Assembly (NCBI GenBank): GCA_016703895.1
Contig: JADJBE010000006.1
Coordinates: forward strand, 62,001 to 126,000
Direction of reading: 5' to 3'
Origin: Pseudomonadota bacterium
GTDB taxonomy: Bacteria > Pseudomonadota > Gammaproteobacteria > Steroidobacterales > Steroidobacteraceae
DNA length: 64,000 bases
Below, in pieces: positions 20,197 to 28,178 of the stretch. The position numbers and the translations under genes are program-made. Numbering within the stretch: position 1 is the first letter of the stretch; every line of letters starts with the position of its first letter. The notes under the pieces are model-generated. The model had not been told where the DNA came from. It saw only the letters and a list, made by a program, of their open reading frames with translations, and made no database searches.

Positions 20197-20236
20197 TTGA
20201 CGTGAACACGGAATGTCACTACATTATTGTAGTTAC
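20197..20236 (+). promoter_or_regulatory. brnTA promoter with overlapping palindromic operator
   Basis: TTGACG (20197-20202) and TACATT (20220-20225) are spaced by 17 bases, a good sigma-70 pair. Overlapping the -10 is a 22-base palindrome, GTCACTACA-TTAT-TGTAGTTAC (20215-20236), with one mismatch between arms. It lies 20 bases before the likely brnT start. In the founding BrnTA system the complex represses its own promoter through such a site; its use here is inferred. Confidence 0.65.
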
Positions 20237-20256
20237 TGAGCGGGCACGCACACCAC

Positions 20257-20545
20257 GTGATCGAGTTTTCCTGGAACAGATGAGAAAAACGCGCTCAATC
20301 AGCGTAAGCACGGCGTGAGCTTTGAGCAGGCACAATCCGCATTCGATGATCCCGCGCAACTCAGCCGGGAAGAGCGCATCGAGAACGGCGAAGCGCGTTG
20401 GCAAACGCTCGCTCGCCTGAGCGATCAGGTCGTGCTCCTCATCGCCCATACGTGGCTGGACGCGCCGGACGCAGAACACATTCGCATCATCTCGGCGCGT
20501 CGTGCCACCAAGTCGGAAAGAGAAATTTATGAGCAACAACGCTAA
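20257..20545 (+). CDS. brnT: BrnT family toxin (apparent one-base frameshift near its start)
   Basis: BrnT is a RelE-fold ribonuclease toxin of type II toxin-antitoxin systems. GTG 20257 gives VIEFSWNR, then TGA at 20281. Skipping one base at 20281 gives EKNALNQRKHGVSFEQAQSA and on through FDDP, RWQTLARLSDQVVLLIAHTW and HIRIISARRATKSEREIYEQ, the full BrnT pattern with the catalytic-site RIISARRA segment, 95 residues in all. Without the correction, only an N-truncated 76-residue form from GTG 20315 could be made. The end overlaps brnA by 17 bases. Confidence 0.85.
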
Positions 20546-20795
20546 ATTGAAATCCAAGAAATCGAAATCGCTCGCGGCCCGATCAGAGCGTGACATCGAC
20601 ACCTCCGATATTCCCGCCACGTCAGCCCATGATTGGCAGGATGGGATTCGGGGTAAGTTCTACCGCCCCATCAAGCAGCAGCTGACGGTTCGCATCGACG
20701 CCGACGTACTCGACTGGTTAAAACGCCAAGGAACCGGTTACCAAAGCCGCCTCAATGCGATCCTGCGTGACGCCATGCGCAAGACCACTCGGTAG
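20529..20795 (+). CDS. brnA: BrnA family antitoxin
   Basis: An 88-residue antitoxin beginning MSNNAKLKSKKSKSLAARSE. The C-terminal half has the BrnA ribbon-helix-helix DNA-binding region, IKQQLTVRIDADVLDWLKRQ then GTGYQSRLNAILRDAMRK. The N-terminal half would wrap the toxin. It overlaps brnT and shares its promoter. The antitoxin is intact even though the toxin frame is disrupted, a common state for retained addiction modules, unless the toxin indel is a sequence error. Confidence 0.9.
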   Translation: MSNNAKLKSKKSKSLAARSERDIDTSDIPATSAHDWQDGIRGKFYRPIKQQLTVRIDADVLDWLKRQGTGYQSRLNAILRDAMRKTTR

Positions 20796-21083
20796 CGGTA
20801 AAGAGCAAGCGGTGAGGAGAGCAATCGGATCTTAGGGGGCGCTTTAGTTCGATTCAGGGCCGTTCTCGGCTCCCGAACCTGTCATATCGGGGGTCATATC
20901 GTTGAGTTCTATAACCTCTGTGGCTGGAGTGCGCGCCTCACGCTTGTTGAGGACCAGCGTGCATCTAGCTGTCATGGTTCAGGCGATCCGCGTCGTCGGT
21001 TGGCCGACGATTCCGAAATGAAGACGTTTGTTCGTCGCTACGACGGGCCTGACCACGGACGTATTCCTGGCGACATCCTTGCG

Positions 21084-21221
21084 TTAGTCAGATGATTGCG
21101 GGGCTTTTGTGGGAGTCAACCCTGCTAAGCAGTGCTCAGTCGTGACAAATGCAACGGACGTCACGCGGCAAGTTGTTGAAGTATAAGCGTGCTGCACTTC
21201 GATTATCGCTCTACGAACCAG
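21084..21221 (+). repeat. Shared island right end, copy 2
   Basis: Matches 19490-19627 over 138 bases with about eight differences and ends in the same CTACGAACCAG. Beyond it the attachment repeat is lost, and chromosomal sequence follows (GCAGTGTTGGTGC). It marks the outer limit of the island region. Confidence 0.9.
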
Positions 21222-21248
21222 CAGTGTTGGTGCTTATTCTGGAGTGGA

Positions 21249-21986
21249 CTATTTGTCGGTTGGTAGATTGCCAAGCGTCTGCCGCCAAGCGCCGACTGTG
21301 ATGGCATCGCTATTGACGATCGTAATCGTCTTGCGCAGCGCGGCCGTATTTCCGACGCATGCTGCTAGTACTTGCGCGAGGTCGCCGCGGCTGATGGGTC
21401 CGCTCTCATACTCGGCACGTGGTGCCAAACGGACGCCTTGCTGACCGGCGGGATGGTCCTTTAGTCCACCTGCCGCGATGATCGTGTACGACAGGCCGCT
21501 TGCCCGCAGGTAGACCTCAGCTTTCGCCTTCCACGGATAAGGCGAGATCGACCATGAATACGGGAATCCGTCCTTGCCTGCCGATCCGGCCGACAGGAGG
21601 ATGAAATGACTCACCCCGGCACTCTTGGCGGCATCGATCAACGCGCGGTTGCCTTCCCAATCGACGGCAGCGAAGCCGTTGCTACCGATGGGGAAGCGGG
21701 CGCCGATCGTGCTGATGACTGTTGATACGCCCCGCATGGCAGCGGCGAGCGTCGCGGGAGTCGTGACGTCTGCGATTACCGATTGCACGCCGGTGGGTAA
21801 CGACCCTGCCGCCGCAGGATTGCGAATGAGTGCCCGCACCGAGTGGCCCTGTTCGATTAGCGCGGGTACCAGCAAGCGGCCTGTCTGGCCGGTCGCGCCG
21901 GTAACGAGTACGGGCCCGTTCGACGTTGCGGCCATGGTCACCGCAGGCAGCGCCAGCAGTAGGGTTGCGAAGATCCTCGCGAACAT
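21249..21986 (-). CDS. Exported NAD(P)-binding Rossmann protein, NmrA/SDR-like
   Basis: The 245-residue product starts MFARIFATLLLALPAVTMAA, a clear signal peptide, then GPVLVTGATGQTGRLLVPAL, the dinucleotide-binding glycine motif of atypical short-chain dehydrogenases. Further typical segments are ADVTTPATLAAAMRGVSTVI and SHFILLSAGSAGKDG, and the family shape continues to the end. The signal peptide is odd, because NAD(P) is scarce in the periplasm. It is the last gene of the minus-strand operon that begins near 32545. Substrate unknown. Confidence 0.75.
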   Translation of the reverse strand: MFARIFATLLLALPAVTMAATSNGPVLVTGATGQTGRLLVPALIEQGHSVRALIRNPAAAGSLPTGVQSVIADVTTPATLAAAMRGVSTVISTIGARFPIGSNGFAAVDWEGNRALIDAAKSAGVSHFILLSAGSAGKDGFPYSWSISPYPWKAKAEVYLRASGLSYTIIAAGGLKDHPAGQQGVRLAPRAEYESGPISRGDLAQVLAACVGNTAALRKTITIVNSDAITVGAWRQTLGNLPTDK

Positions 21987-22030
21987 TGAATACCTCGTTG
22001 TAGATTGTCCATGTGTCTTGTCTCGATCGC

Positions 22031-22798
22031 TCAGTGCGATCTGTCTGCTGCTCGCTGCTGTAGTAGCCAGATGAGCAATGCAATTGCGACCAACAACACG
22101 CCGGTGGCTGTAAAGCGGCTAAACTCCAGACCGCCAGCAGCTACCGGCTTGTCCAGATAGTCGCCAATCACTGCGCCGAGTGGCCTCGTCAGCACGAAGG
22201 CCAGCCAAAACAAGGCCGTACGAGAGACGCGCGTGAAGTAGTAGGCGAGCACTATTAGTAGCAGCAGGGCGGCGAAGATCAGGGCGGCGCCGGTATAGCC
22301 GAGACCAGCGCTGTCAGCCGTCCAGTCACCGAGCGCAGTTCCCAGTGTCTGGGAAAACATGATGGTCAACCAGTAGAACGCTTCTGCCTTGGGCGTATGC
22401 ACGGAGCCGACGTCGATTGACCCGAGCGATCGATGCCAAGCAACCAGGGTCGCTGCGACCAGGCACGCAAGCAGCGTCGAGCCGCCGAAATATCCGATGC
22501 CAAGCGACCGATCGGCGAAATCTGCCAGCGTCGTGCCGACCGTGGTCGAGGCGATGATGGTCGCCCAGTAGAGCCAGGGATGAAATTGCTTGGCACGTAT
22601 TTGCCCGGCAACTGCGATGACGAACAGCGCCATGAAAATGCCAGTACTCACCAAGTAGCCGAGGTCGAGAGACATCGACACGGCATCACCGCCAGTCTCG
22701 CCGAGCGTCGTTGCCAGAATCTTGATAGCCCAGAAGCCGAGTGTAAGGGCCGGCACTTTGCTGAGCGCCTGCTGCGAAGCTGTCGCCTCGCGACTCAC
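22031..22798 (-). CDS. COG4705-type multi-pass membrane protein
   Basis: A 255-residue protein with about seven membrane segments. The repeated motif KILATTLGETGGD, IIASTTVGTTLAD and TIMFSQTLGTALGDW is typical of the uncharacterised COG4705 family. GTG 22798 overlaps the lptF stop (GTGA), so the two are coupled. Function unknown. Each repeat places a Thr-x-Gly-(Glu/Thr)-x-x-x-Asp motif in a membrane segment, suggesting a conserved polar site. Location in an envelope-lipid operon suggests an envelope role, which is an inference. Confidence 0.75.
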   Translation of the reverse strand: MSREATASQQALSKVPALTLGFWAIKILATTLGETGGDAVSMSLDLGYLVSTGIFMALFVIAVAGQIRAKQFHPWLYWATIIASTTVGTTLADFADRSLGIGYFGGSTLLACLVAATLVAWHRSLGSIDVGSVHTPKAEAFYWLTIMFSQTLGTALGDWTADSAGLGYTGAALIFAALLLLIVLAYYFTRVSRTALFWLAFVLTRPLGAVIGDYLDKPVAAGGLEFSRFTATGVLLVAIALLIWLLQQRAADRSH

Positions 22799-23856
22799 GC
22801 GTGCCGCTGCTGGCGGATCAACAGCAGAATCGCGGCCGCAAACATACTGAGGTGCAGGGACCAGAAGGCGAGAGGGCCCAGATCAGGTTGCCGCGTCGAC
22901 CAGGTGGTCAGTCCGATACTAGCCATGAGATAGACTAACGAGATCGCCAGCGCGCTGGGTAGGCGTGCGTAACGTCCTTCGCGGGGCTTGATCACAGCCA
23001 GCGCTGCGGCGAGCAGTGACAGGATCAGCATCATGGCGACGGAGCCGAAACGCGCGTTTAGCTCCGCACGGTCGCGTGGCTCGTTCGAGCCCATCAATTG
23101 GCGGGTTGGTAGTGAATCGGCGCGCTTGCATTCGCGCACCGCCGACGGCAGCGGGAACCAGCCGGTGTATTCACCAAAAGTCACGGTCCGAAATTTTCCT
23201 TCGCCAGGCACGCCTTCGTAGCGGCGGCCTTCGAATAGGGTTAGCTGGATACGATCGTGGTCGAGATCGGCATCGATTCGACCACGCGCGGCGGTCATCA
23301 CTTGGCTCGAACCGTGATCGCCGACCGTCGCGAAAATATTCAGCAGCTCGCCGTCGGCACCGAGGTCTTCCACAAGGAGCGTGCCATCGCGGCCGAAAGA
23401 CTGAAATTTTCCAGGTTTGATCGGCGCTAGCGCGAGGGTGCGCACAGCTTCGGCGCGCACCTTCACGGCACTGCAGAGCGCATCGGGCGCCAAGTGCAGT
23501 GCGATCGCTGCTTGCAACGCGGTGGCGGGTAGTGCGAGTAACAACACCGGTATGAGCAGCTTGCCAGGGGACATGCCGACAGCGCGCATCGCCGTCAGTT
23601 CGCTGTCATTGCCAAAGCGGCCCATCGTCAGTACGACGGCTAGCATCATGCCAAAGGGCAGCAAAACCGGTGCATTGGCGAGCGTCATCCAGCCAATGAC
23701 TTGGCCGATCATGTCACGGCTGATCTTATTTTCCGCGGCGCGAACCAGTATCTGCGGTACCTGACCAAACGTCAGGATAGTGATCAGGACCGCGACGACG
23801 CCAAGCCAGGTGAGCGCGAGGCTGCGGAAAAGATAGCCGTACAACACGCGTGGCAT
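22795..23856 (-). CDS. lptF: LptF/LptG family permease, probably LptF
   Basis: A 353-residue inner-membrane permease of the YjgP/YjgQ family, which with LptB2 extracts lipopolysaccharide from the inner membrane. It has N-terminal membrane segments (LTWLGVVAVLITILTFGQVP), a periplasmic beta-jellyroll region about residues 130-255 (GTLLVEDLGADGELLNIFAT), and C-terminal membrane segments from SVAMMLILSLLAAALAVIKP. The motif SELTAMRAVGMSP is family-specific. It begins 3 bases after the arnD stop and lies in the lipid A modification operon rather than beside lptG. It could be a second, specialised copy. Confidence 0.85.
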   Translation of the reverse strand: MPRVLYGYLFRSLALTWLGVVAVLITILTFGQVPQILVRAAENKISRDMIGQVIGWMTLANAPVLLPFGMMLAVVLTMGRFGNDSELTAMRAVGMSPGKLLIPVLLLALPATALQAAIALHLAPDALCSAVKVRAEAVRTLALAPIKPGKFQSFGRDGTLLVEDLGADGELLNIFATVGDHGSSQVMTAARGRIDADLDHDRIQLTLFEGRRYEGVPGEGKFRTVTFGEYTGWFPLPSAVRECKRADSLPTRQLMGSNEPRDRAELNARFGSVAMMLILSLLAAALAVIKPREGRYARLPSALAISLVYLMASIGLTTWSTRQPDLGPLAFWSLHLSMFAAAILLLIRQQRHA

Positions 23857-23859
23857 GGC

Positions 23860-24741
23860 TTAAGGCCCTTGCAGAGCAAGCGTGCCGGAGCGTCCTGGGA
23901 CCGTGCCGACGACAATGTTGCAAGTTGCGAGCGTCCGAGTACCCAGCTGGCGATACATGCCGCCTAGGTCTGTGAACTGATAGCCTTGTCTGCGCCAGCC
24001 CTCTAACAGACGCTCGAACACCGCAGCGTACGCGCCGCCTTCGAGTTCGGCATGCAAGGTGAAGACGTGTCCTGAAGCTGGCGGTTGCCTTGTCATAGCG
24101 AGTAGTGTTTCGACTGGATCCGGATTCGTCAAATCGTCGCGACCAATCAGTTCGTCGAGCGTCGGCAGGGTGGTCGGGAGTTGCGGCACGCCGCCACCTA
24201 TTGGTTGAAATGGCGAGCGACCGCGCGTGTCGGATGCAAAGGTGAAGCCTAGTGCGGCTTCGATTCCCGGTACATTGGCGTTGAGCTGCCAGCCGGCGGC
24301 CCCGTGTACCTGCGGTGGCTCACTGAATATCCGTTGGTACGCCTCGCAGCCGCGCTGTAGCTCCGCGCGCGTCCAAATTGGCGTCGCGCTCGCCACTCCG
24401 TCCTGCCATTTCACGTGGTCGAAGGAATGTAATCCGGTTTCGAAGCCCGCTTTGCGGACAGCACGCATGTCGTTGCGGCAGCGCCGGCCGATGTCAGGGC
24501 CTGGTAACAACGTGCCGTAGAGCAGCGTTTGCAAGCCGTAATTTGCGGTGACCGAGGTGCGACGAACCTTGCTAAGAAAGCCGCGGCGAAAGACGCGTCG
24601 CAGAGCGCGACCGGTGTGATCGGGGCCGACACTGAAGAGGAAAGTGGCGGGGATGCCTAGTCGCGACAATAAGGCGACCAAGCGCGGCACACCGTCGCGC
24701 GTACCACGCCAAGTATCGACGTCGACCTTCAGCGCGAGCAT
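23860..24741 (-). CDS. arnD: ArnD-like deformylase (polysaccharide deacetylase fold)
   Basis: Removes the formyl group from undecaprenyl-phosphate-linked 4-formamido-arabinose, making the sugar transfer effectively irreversible. The 293-residue product starts MLALKVDVDTWRGTRDGVP (the NodB-fold Asp motif), then LGIPATFLFSVGPDHTGRAL, GLHSFDHVKWQDGV with the metal-binding His, and AAGWQLNANVPGIEAALGF. I chose ATG 24741 because the upstream extension has no similarity and runs into the formyltransferase gene, whose stop is 13 bases away. Same order as in enteric arn operons. Confidence 0.9.
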   Translation of the reverse strand: MLALKVDVDTWRGTRDGVPRLVALLSRLGIPATFLFSVGPDHTGRALRRVFRRGFLSKVRRTSVTANYGLQTLLYGTLLPGPDIGRRCRNDMRAVRKAGFETGLHSFDHVKWQDGVASATPIWTRAELQRGCEAYQRIFSEPPQVHGAAGWQLNANVPGIEAALGFTFASDTRGRSPFQPIGGGVPQLPTTLPTLDELIGRDDLTNPDPVETLLAMTRQPPASGHVFTLHAELEGGAYAAVFERLLEGWRRQGYQFTDLGGMYRQLGTRTLATCNIVVGTVPGRSGTLALQGP

Positions 24742-24754
24742 TGGCACAGTTGGC

Positions 24755-25687
24755 TCAGCGCTCCAGATCGATAGCCGTGCTTTGCAGCGAGATTGCAACG
24801 GCCGCAAGGTTAACGGGTCCGCTGGCAGTCTGTGCGGCGAGCAACTTGAGGCGACCACCATCGCGGCATTCGATCACGCAGTCGCTATTTTGGGCCACTA
24901 AGCGAGCACGTTGTCGCGCGTCGGCCGGCTCGGCCGCTAACACCTTCGTGCGTGTGATGGTCCAGCGCTCACCCCGAATATGGGCGAAGGCGCCCGGATA
25001 CGGTGGCGCGACCGCGCGGACGAGGTTGTGAATGTCGCATGCCGAACGAGACCAGTCGATGCGGCCGTCCTCGGGACTGCGCCGGCCAAAATACTCGCCG
25101 ACGAGAATCGGTTGGGGAATTGACGCCGCCGTGCCATCGATCAACTTGGGGAGGCTGCGCGCCAGTACGGTCTCCGCGGCGTCGGTTACCCGCCGAAAAA
25201 CCGTCAGCGCGTCGTCATCCTCACCGATCGGGACCGATTGCTGATCGACGATATTGCCGGCATCGGCGCGCGCCACCATGTAATGCATAGTCGCTCCGGT
25301 CTCAGTGGCGCCGTGCAACAGAGCCCAGTTGACGGGTGCTCGACCGCGGAACTTCGGTAACAGCGATCCATGCATGTTCAGCGCGCCACGCCTTGCACTC
25401 CGCAGGATCTCTTCGCCTAACAGAAAGCGGTAGTAGAACGAAAAGATGAAATCTGGCGCGAGGTCGCGACGCGTTCGACGAGCGACGGGTCGCCCGCCGA
25501 GTCCGGCGCGATGCAGGGGCAGCTCGTAGCGGCGCGCAAGTTCGGCGACACTGGCGAACCAGCGTGTCTCGTTCGGATCATCGTCATGTGTGACAACTAA
25601 CGGTATTTCAACCTGCCCCGCCAGCAGCACCTCCAGGCAGCGCACGCCAACCTCGCTGTAGGCAAACACGACGGCGCGTGTTTTCAA
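24755..25687 (-). CDS. arnA: UDP-4-amino-4-deoxy-L-arabinose formyltransferase (stand-alone ArnA N-domain)
   Basis: Transfers a formyl group from 10-formyl-THF to UDP-L-Ara4N. The 310-residue protein matches only the N-terminal half of enteric ArnA: AVVFAYSEVGVRCLEVLLAG, then the folate-site motif LNMHGSLLPKFRGRAPVNWA with catalytic Asn and His, and the later ARADAGNIVDQQ segment with the catalytic Asp. Starts at TTG 25687, overlapping the arnC stop (TTGA). The decarboxylase half is a separate gene at 29848-30903 in the same operon. Confidence 0.9.
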   Translation of the reverse strand: MKTRAVVFAYSEVGVRCLEVLLAGQVEIPLVVTHDDDPNETRWFASVAELARRYELPLHRAGLGGRPVARRTRRDLAPDFIFSFYYRFLLGEEILRSARRGALNMHGSLLPKFRGRAPVNWALLHGATETGATMHYMVARADAGNIVDQQSVPIGEDDDALTVFRRVTDAAETVLARSLPKLIDGTAASIPQPILVGEYFGRRSPEDGRIDWSRSACDIHNLVRAVAPPYPGAFAHIRGERWTITRTKVLAAEPADARQRARLVAQNSDCVIECRDGGRLKLLAAQTASGPVNLAAVAISLQSTAIDLER

Positions 25688-26673
25688 GATCCTGTCTGCT
25701 CGTGCGGGCCGCTGGTCTCGCTCTCAAGCCGGGTGGTCGAGCGCTGTTCGCCCAGGAATTCCGCGACTACGTAGCGTGGGCGGCTGCGAACCTGCTCAAA
25801 GATGCGCCCGACATATTCGCCGACCATGCCGAGTCCGAACAGCACACAGCCCAACAGGAAGAAGGCAATTCCGAACAGCGTGAAAACGCCTGCCGCTTCT
25901 GGTCCGACGATGAGTCGGCGGATGGCCAGATAAACAACAAACAGCAACGACAGCAACGCAATGACGATGCCCGACACTGAGAAAACCTGCAGCGGCACCA
26001 GTGAGTAGCCAGTCATCAGATCGAAGTTCAGACGCATCAACTGAAACACTGAATATTTGGACTCGCCTGCGGCACGCTCTTCGTGTTGCACCGGAATCTC
26101 GACCGGCCGTCGCGCAAATGTGTATGCCAATGCCGGGACAAAAGGCGTGACCTCGCCGCAGTGATTCACTGCCTCGATGATGTGTCGATGGTAGCCGCGC
26201 AGCATGCAGCCTTGGTCGGTGATGCGGATCTGGGTGGTACGTTCGCGGACTCGATTGAGCCAGCGCGACGACGCCTTGCGCCACCAGGCGTCTTCGCGTG
26301 CGGTGCGTATCGTGCCGACGTAGTCCGCGCCATGCTCAAGCGCTTGCACAACCTTGCCGATCTCTTCCGGCGGGTTCTGCAGATCGGCATCCAACGTAAT
26401 CACATACTTGCCGCGAGCACGTTCGAAGGCGGCAAGAATGGCAAGATGCTGGCCGACGTTGTGCGCGAGAATGACAGCGTGCGCCCGGCCGGGATTTTGC
26501 TCGACCGTTGCGCGTAGCAAGTCCGCTGATCGGTCATTGCTACCATCGTCGACAAAGATCACTTCGTAGCGCCGCTTTAGGGCGTCGAGTGCCGGATACA
26601 GACGTCGAAACAACAAGGGTAAGCCCGCCGCTTCGTTGTAGACCGGAATGACGATGGAAATGTCCGGTGCCAT
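25684..26673 (-). CDS. arnC: ArnC, undecaprenyl-phosphate 4-deoxy-4-formamido-L-arabinose transferase
   Basis: A GT2-family membrane glycosyltransferase that moves the formylated aminoarabinose to undecaprenyl phosphate. The 329-residue protein begins MAPDISIVIPVYNEAAGLPL. The DxD-type motif is YVITLDADLQNPPEEIG, and ITDQGCMLRGYHRHIIEAV follows. Two C-terminal membrane segments (SVSGIVIALLSLLFVVYLAI and FTLFGIAFFLLGCVLFGLGM) match ArnC and not simpler GT2 enzymes. ATG 26673 is chosen because it falls 8 bases after the arnB stop. Confidence 0.93.
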   Translation of the reverse strand: MAPDISIVIPVYNEAAGLPLLFRRLYPALDALKRRYEVIFVDDGSNDRSADLLRATVEQNPGRAHAVILAHNVGQHLAILAAFERARGKYVITLDADLQNPPEEIGKVVQALEHGADYVGTIRTAREDAWWRKASSRWLNRVRERTTQIRITDQGCMLRGYHRHIIEAVNHCGEVTPFVPALAYTFARRPVEIPVQHEERAAGESKYSVFQLMRLNFDLMTGYSLVPLQVFSVSGIVIALLSLLFVVYLAIRRLIVGPEAAGVFTLFGIAFFLLGCVLFGLGMVGEYVGRIFEQVRSRPRYVVAEFLGEQRSTTRLESETSGPHEQTGS

Positions 26674-26680
26674 GGGGCGC

Positions 26681-27802
26681 TTACCGACCGAGAATCTCGT
26701 TGACGGCATCGACAACTCGATCGACATCGCTGTCGTGCATGGTCGGAAAGAGCGGCAGCGTCAATGTCTCCCGTCCCACCCGCTCAGCGTTCGGGAACTG
26801 ACCGTCGCGACCGCCGCGTTGTCGGTATGCCGTCAGGAGATGGATGGCGGGATAGTGGATGCCAACGGAAATACCTCGATCTGCCATCTTGCCAATGAAC
26901 TCTTTGCGGGACATGCCTGCCGAATCGAGTGGCAGCAGGGGCGCGAACATGTGCCAACTATGGCCGTCGTCGCCGCGGGCGGTAGCCGCAAGGGGGCGGG
27001 ATTTGCGCCAAAGTTGATAGTAACGATCAGCGAGCGCGCGACGCCGCACATTGAAACCGTCCAATCGTGCGAGCTGCGCTAGACCGATGCTCGCCTGGAT
27101 GTCTGACATGTTGGCTTTCATGCCGGGAAATAGGACGTCGAGTTCGCCAGGCGCGGGTTTCACCACGCCGTTAAAGCGATACGCTTCAATCCGTTCTATT
27201 TCTTCTGGCGATGTGACAACGATCGCACCACCTTCGCCCGTCGTCATGTTCTTGTTAGGATGAAAACTGAAGCACACCAGATCCCCAACACTACCGACAC
27301 GACGCCCGCCCCAGGCAGAGCCGATCGCGTGCGCCGCGTCTTCGATGACTCGCAGGCCGTGGCGTTGGGCCAGCGCGTAGAGCGCGTCCAGGTCAACCGG
27401 CAAGCCGCAGAAGTGCACCGGCATGATGGCGCGGGTGCGCTGTCCGATCTTGGCTTCCACTTGGTCGAGCAGCAGATTGCGCGAGTCGAGATCAATGTCG
27501 ACGAACACGGGTATGGCGCCAAGACGCACGATCACGTTGGCAGTTGCGCACCAGCTCATCGGGGTCGTGATTACTTCGTCGCCGGGACCGATCTTGGCTG
27601 CAAACAACGCAATTTCCAGCGCCGCGGTGGCCGACGTCATCGTCCGGACTGGCCGACCACCCAGATACTCTGACAGCGCCGCTTCGAACTGTTGTACTTT
27701 CGGGCCACTCGCCAGCCAGCCTGAGCGCAGCACGTCGCTGACGTTCGCAATAGTCTCCTCATCGAGGGTCGGGCGCGTGAACGGGAGTGGGTCGTGGTTC
27801 AT
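26681..27802 (-). CDS. arnB: ArnB, UDP-4-amino-4-deoxy-L-arabinose aminotransferase
   Basis: A PLP-dependent DegT/DnrJ-fold transaminase converting the UDP-4-keto-pentose to UDP-L-Ara4N with glutamate as donor. At 373 residues the length is usual. Key segments: PMSWCATANVIVRLGAIPVF, VIEDAAHAIGSAWGG (cofactor-binding Asp) and FSFHPNKNMTTGEGG with the Schiff-base Lys. Lies between arnC and the flippase-subunit gene. Confidence 0.93.
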   Translation of the reverse strand: MNHDPLPFTRPTLDEETIANVSDVLRSGWLASGPKVQQFEAALSEYLGGRPVRTMTSATAALEIALFAAKIGPGDEVITTPMSWCATANVIVRLGAIPVFVDIDLDSRNLLLDQVEAKIGQRTRAIMPVHFCGLPVDLDALYALAQRHGLRVIEDAAHAIGSAWGGRRVGSVGDLVCFSFHPNKNMTTGEGGAIVVTSPEEIERIEAYRFNGVVKPAPGELDVLFPGMKANMSDIQASIGLAQLARLDGFNVRRRALADRYYQLWRKSRPLAATARGDDGHSWHMFAPLLPLDSAGMSRKEFIGKMADRGISVGIHYPAIHLLTAYRQRGGRDGQFPNAERVGRETLTLPLFPTMHDSDVDRVVDAVNEILGR

Positions 27803-27806
27803 GATG

Positions 27807-28178
27807 TTACGAGCGCGTGACCAGCCAAACGCCTGCGATAATGATCAGGATGCCGGCGAACCGCATGCCCGACACGACCTCGCCAAGCAATGGCCAAGCC
27901 AGGAGCGCGGTCAGTACGTAGCCGAGCGAGAGGATTGGATACGCCTGACTGACCGGTACCCGCGACAGTCCTACGAGCCAAACTACTACGGACAAACCAT
28001 ACGCTAACAATGCGAGCCAGAAGGCGGGTACGCCTGCGATTTGCTGGCCCGACTGCCAGATTCCGCTTGCCGAACCCGCGATCGGCCCGGTTGCCTGGGT
28101 GGCGGCTTTCAGGCCAAGCTGGGCGCTCGCATTCAGTGCGACGCCAGCAAACAACCAGCCGAAGTCGGTCCATCTCAT
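27807..28178 (-). CDS. SMR-type flippase subunit ArnE/ArnF-like
   Basis: A 123-residue protein with four membrane segments of the small multidrug resistance fold: FAGVALNASAQLGLKAATQA, FWLALLAYGLSVVVWLVGLS, VPVSQAYPILSLGYVLTALL and FAGILIIIAGVWLVTRS. In arn operons such subunits (ArnE plus ArnF) flip undecaprenyl-phosphate-Ara4N across the inner membrane. Only one subunit is present here, so it may act as a homodimer or pair with a gene elsewhere. It overlaps the arnT stop by 4 bases. Confidence 0.85.
   Translation of the reverse strand: MRWTDFGWLFAGVALNASAQLGLKAATQATGPIAGSASGIWQSGQQIAGVPAFWLALLAYGLSVVVWLVGLSRVPVSQAYPILSLGYVLTALLAWPLLGEVVSGMRFAGILIIIAGVWLVTRS

Larger units (their letters stand above)
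19839..21221. mobile_element. Island 2, reduced sibling island carrying BrnT/BrnA
   Basis: Begins with the last 18 bases of tRNA-Arg (ATCTCTCCGGGCGCGCCA). Then comes the same left-end sequence as island 1, an integrase C-terminal fragment, the brnT/brnA pair, and the same 138-base right end finishing in CTACGAACCAG. The right attachment repeat keeps only these 11 bases. It is therefore a decayed or deletion-derived relative of island 1 in tandem at one site. From 20796 to 21083 I see no gene. Confidence 0.8.
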
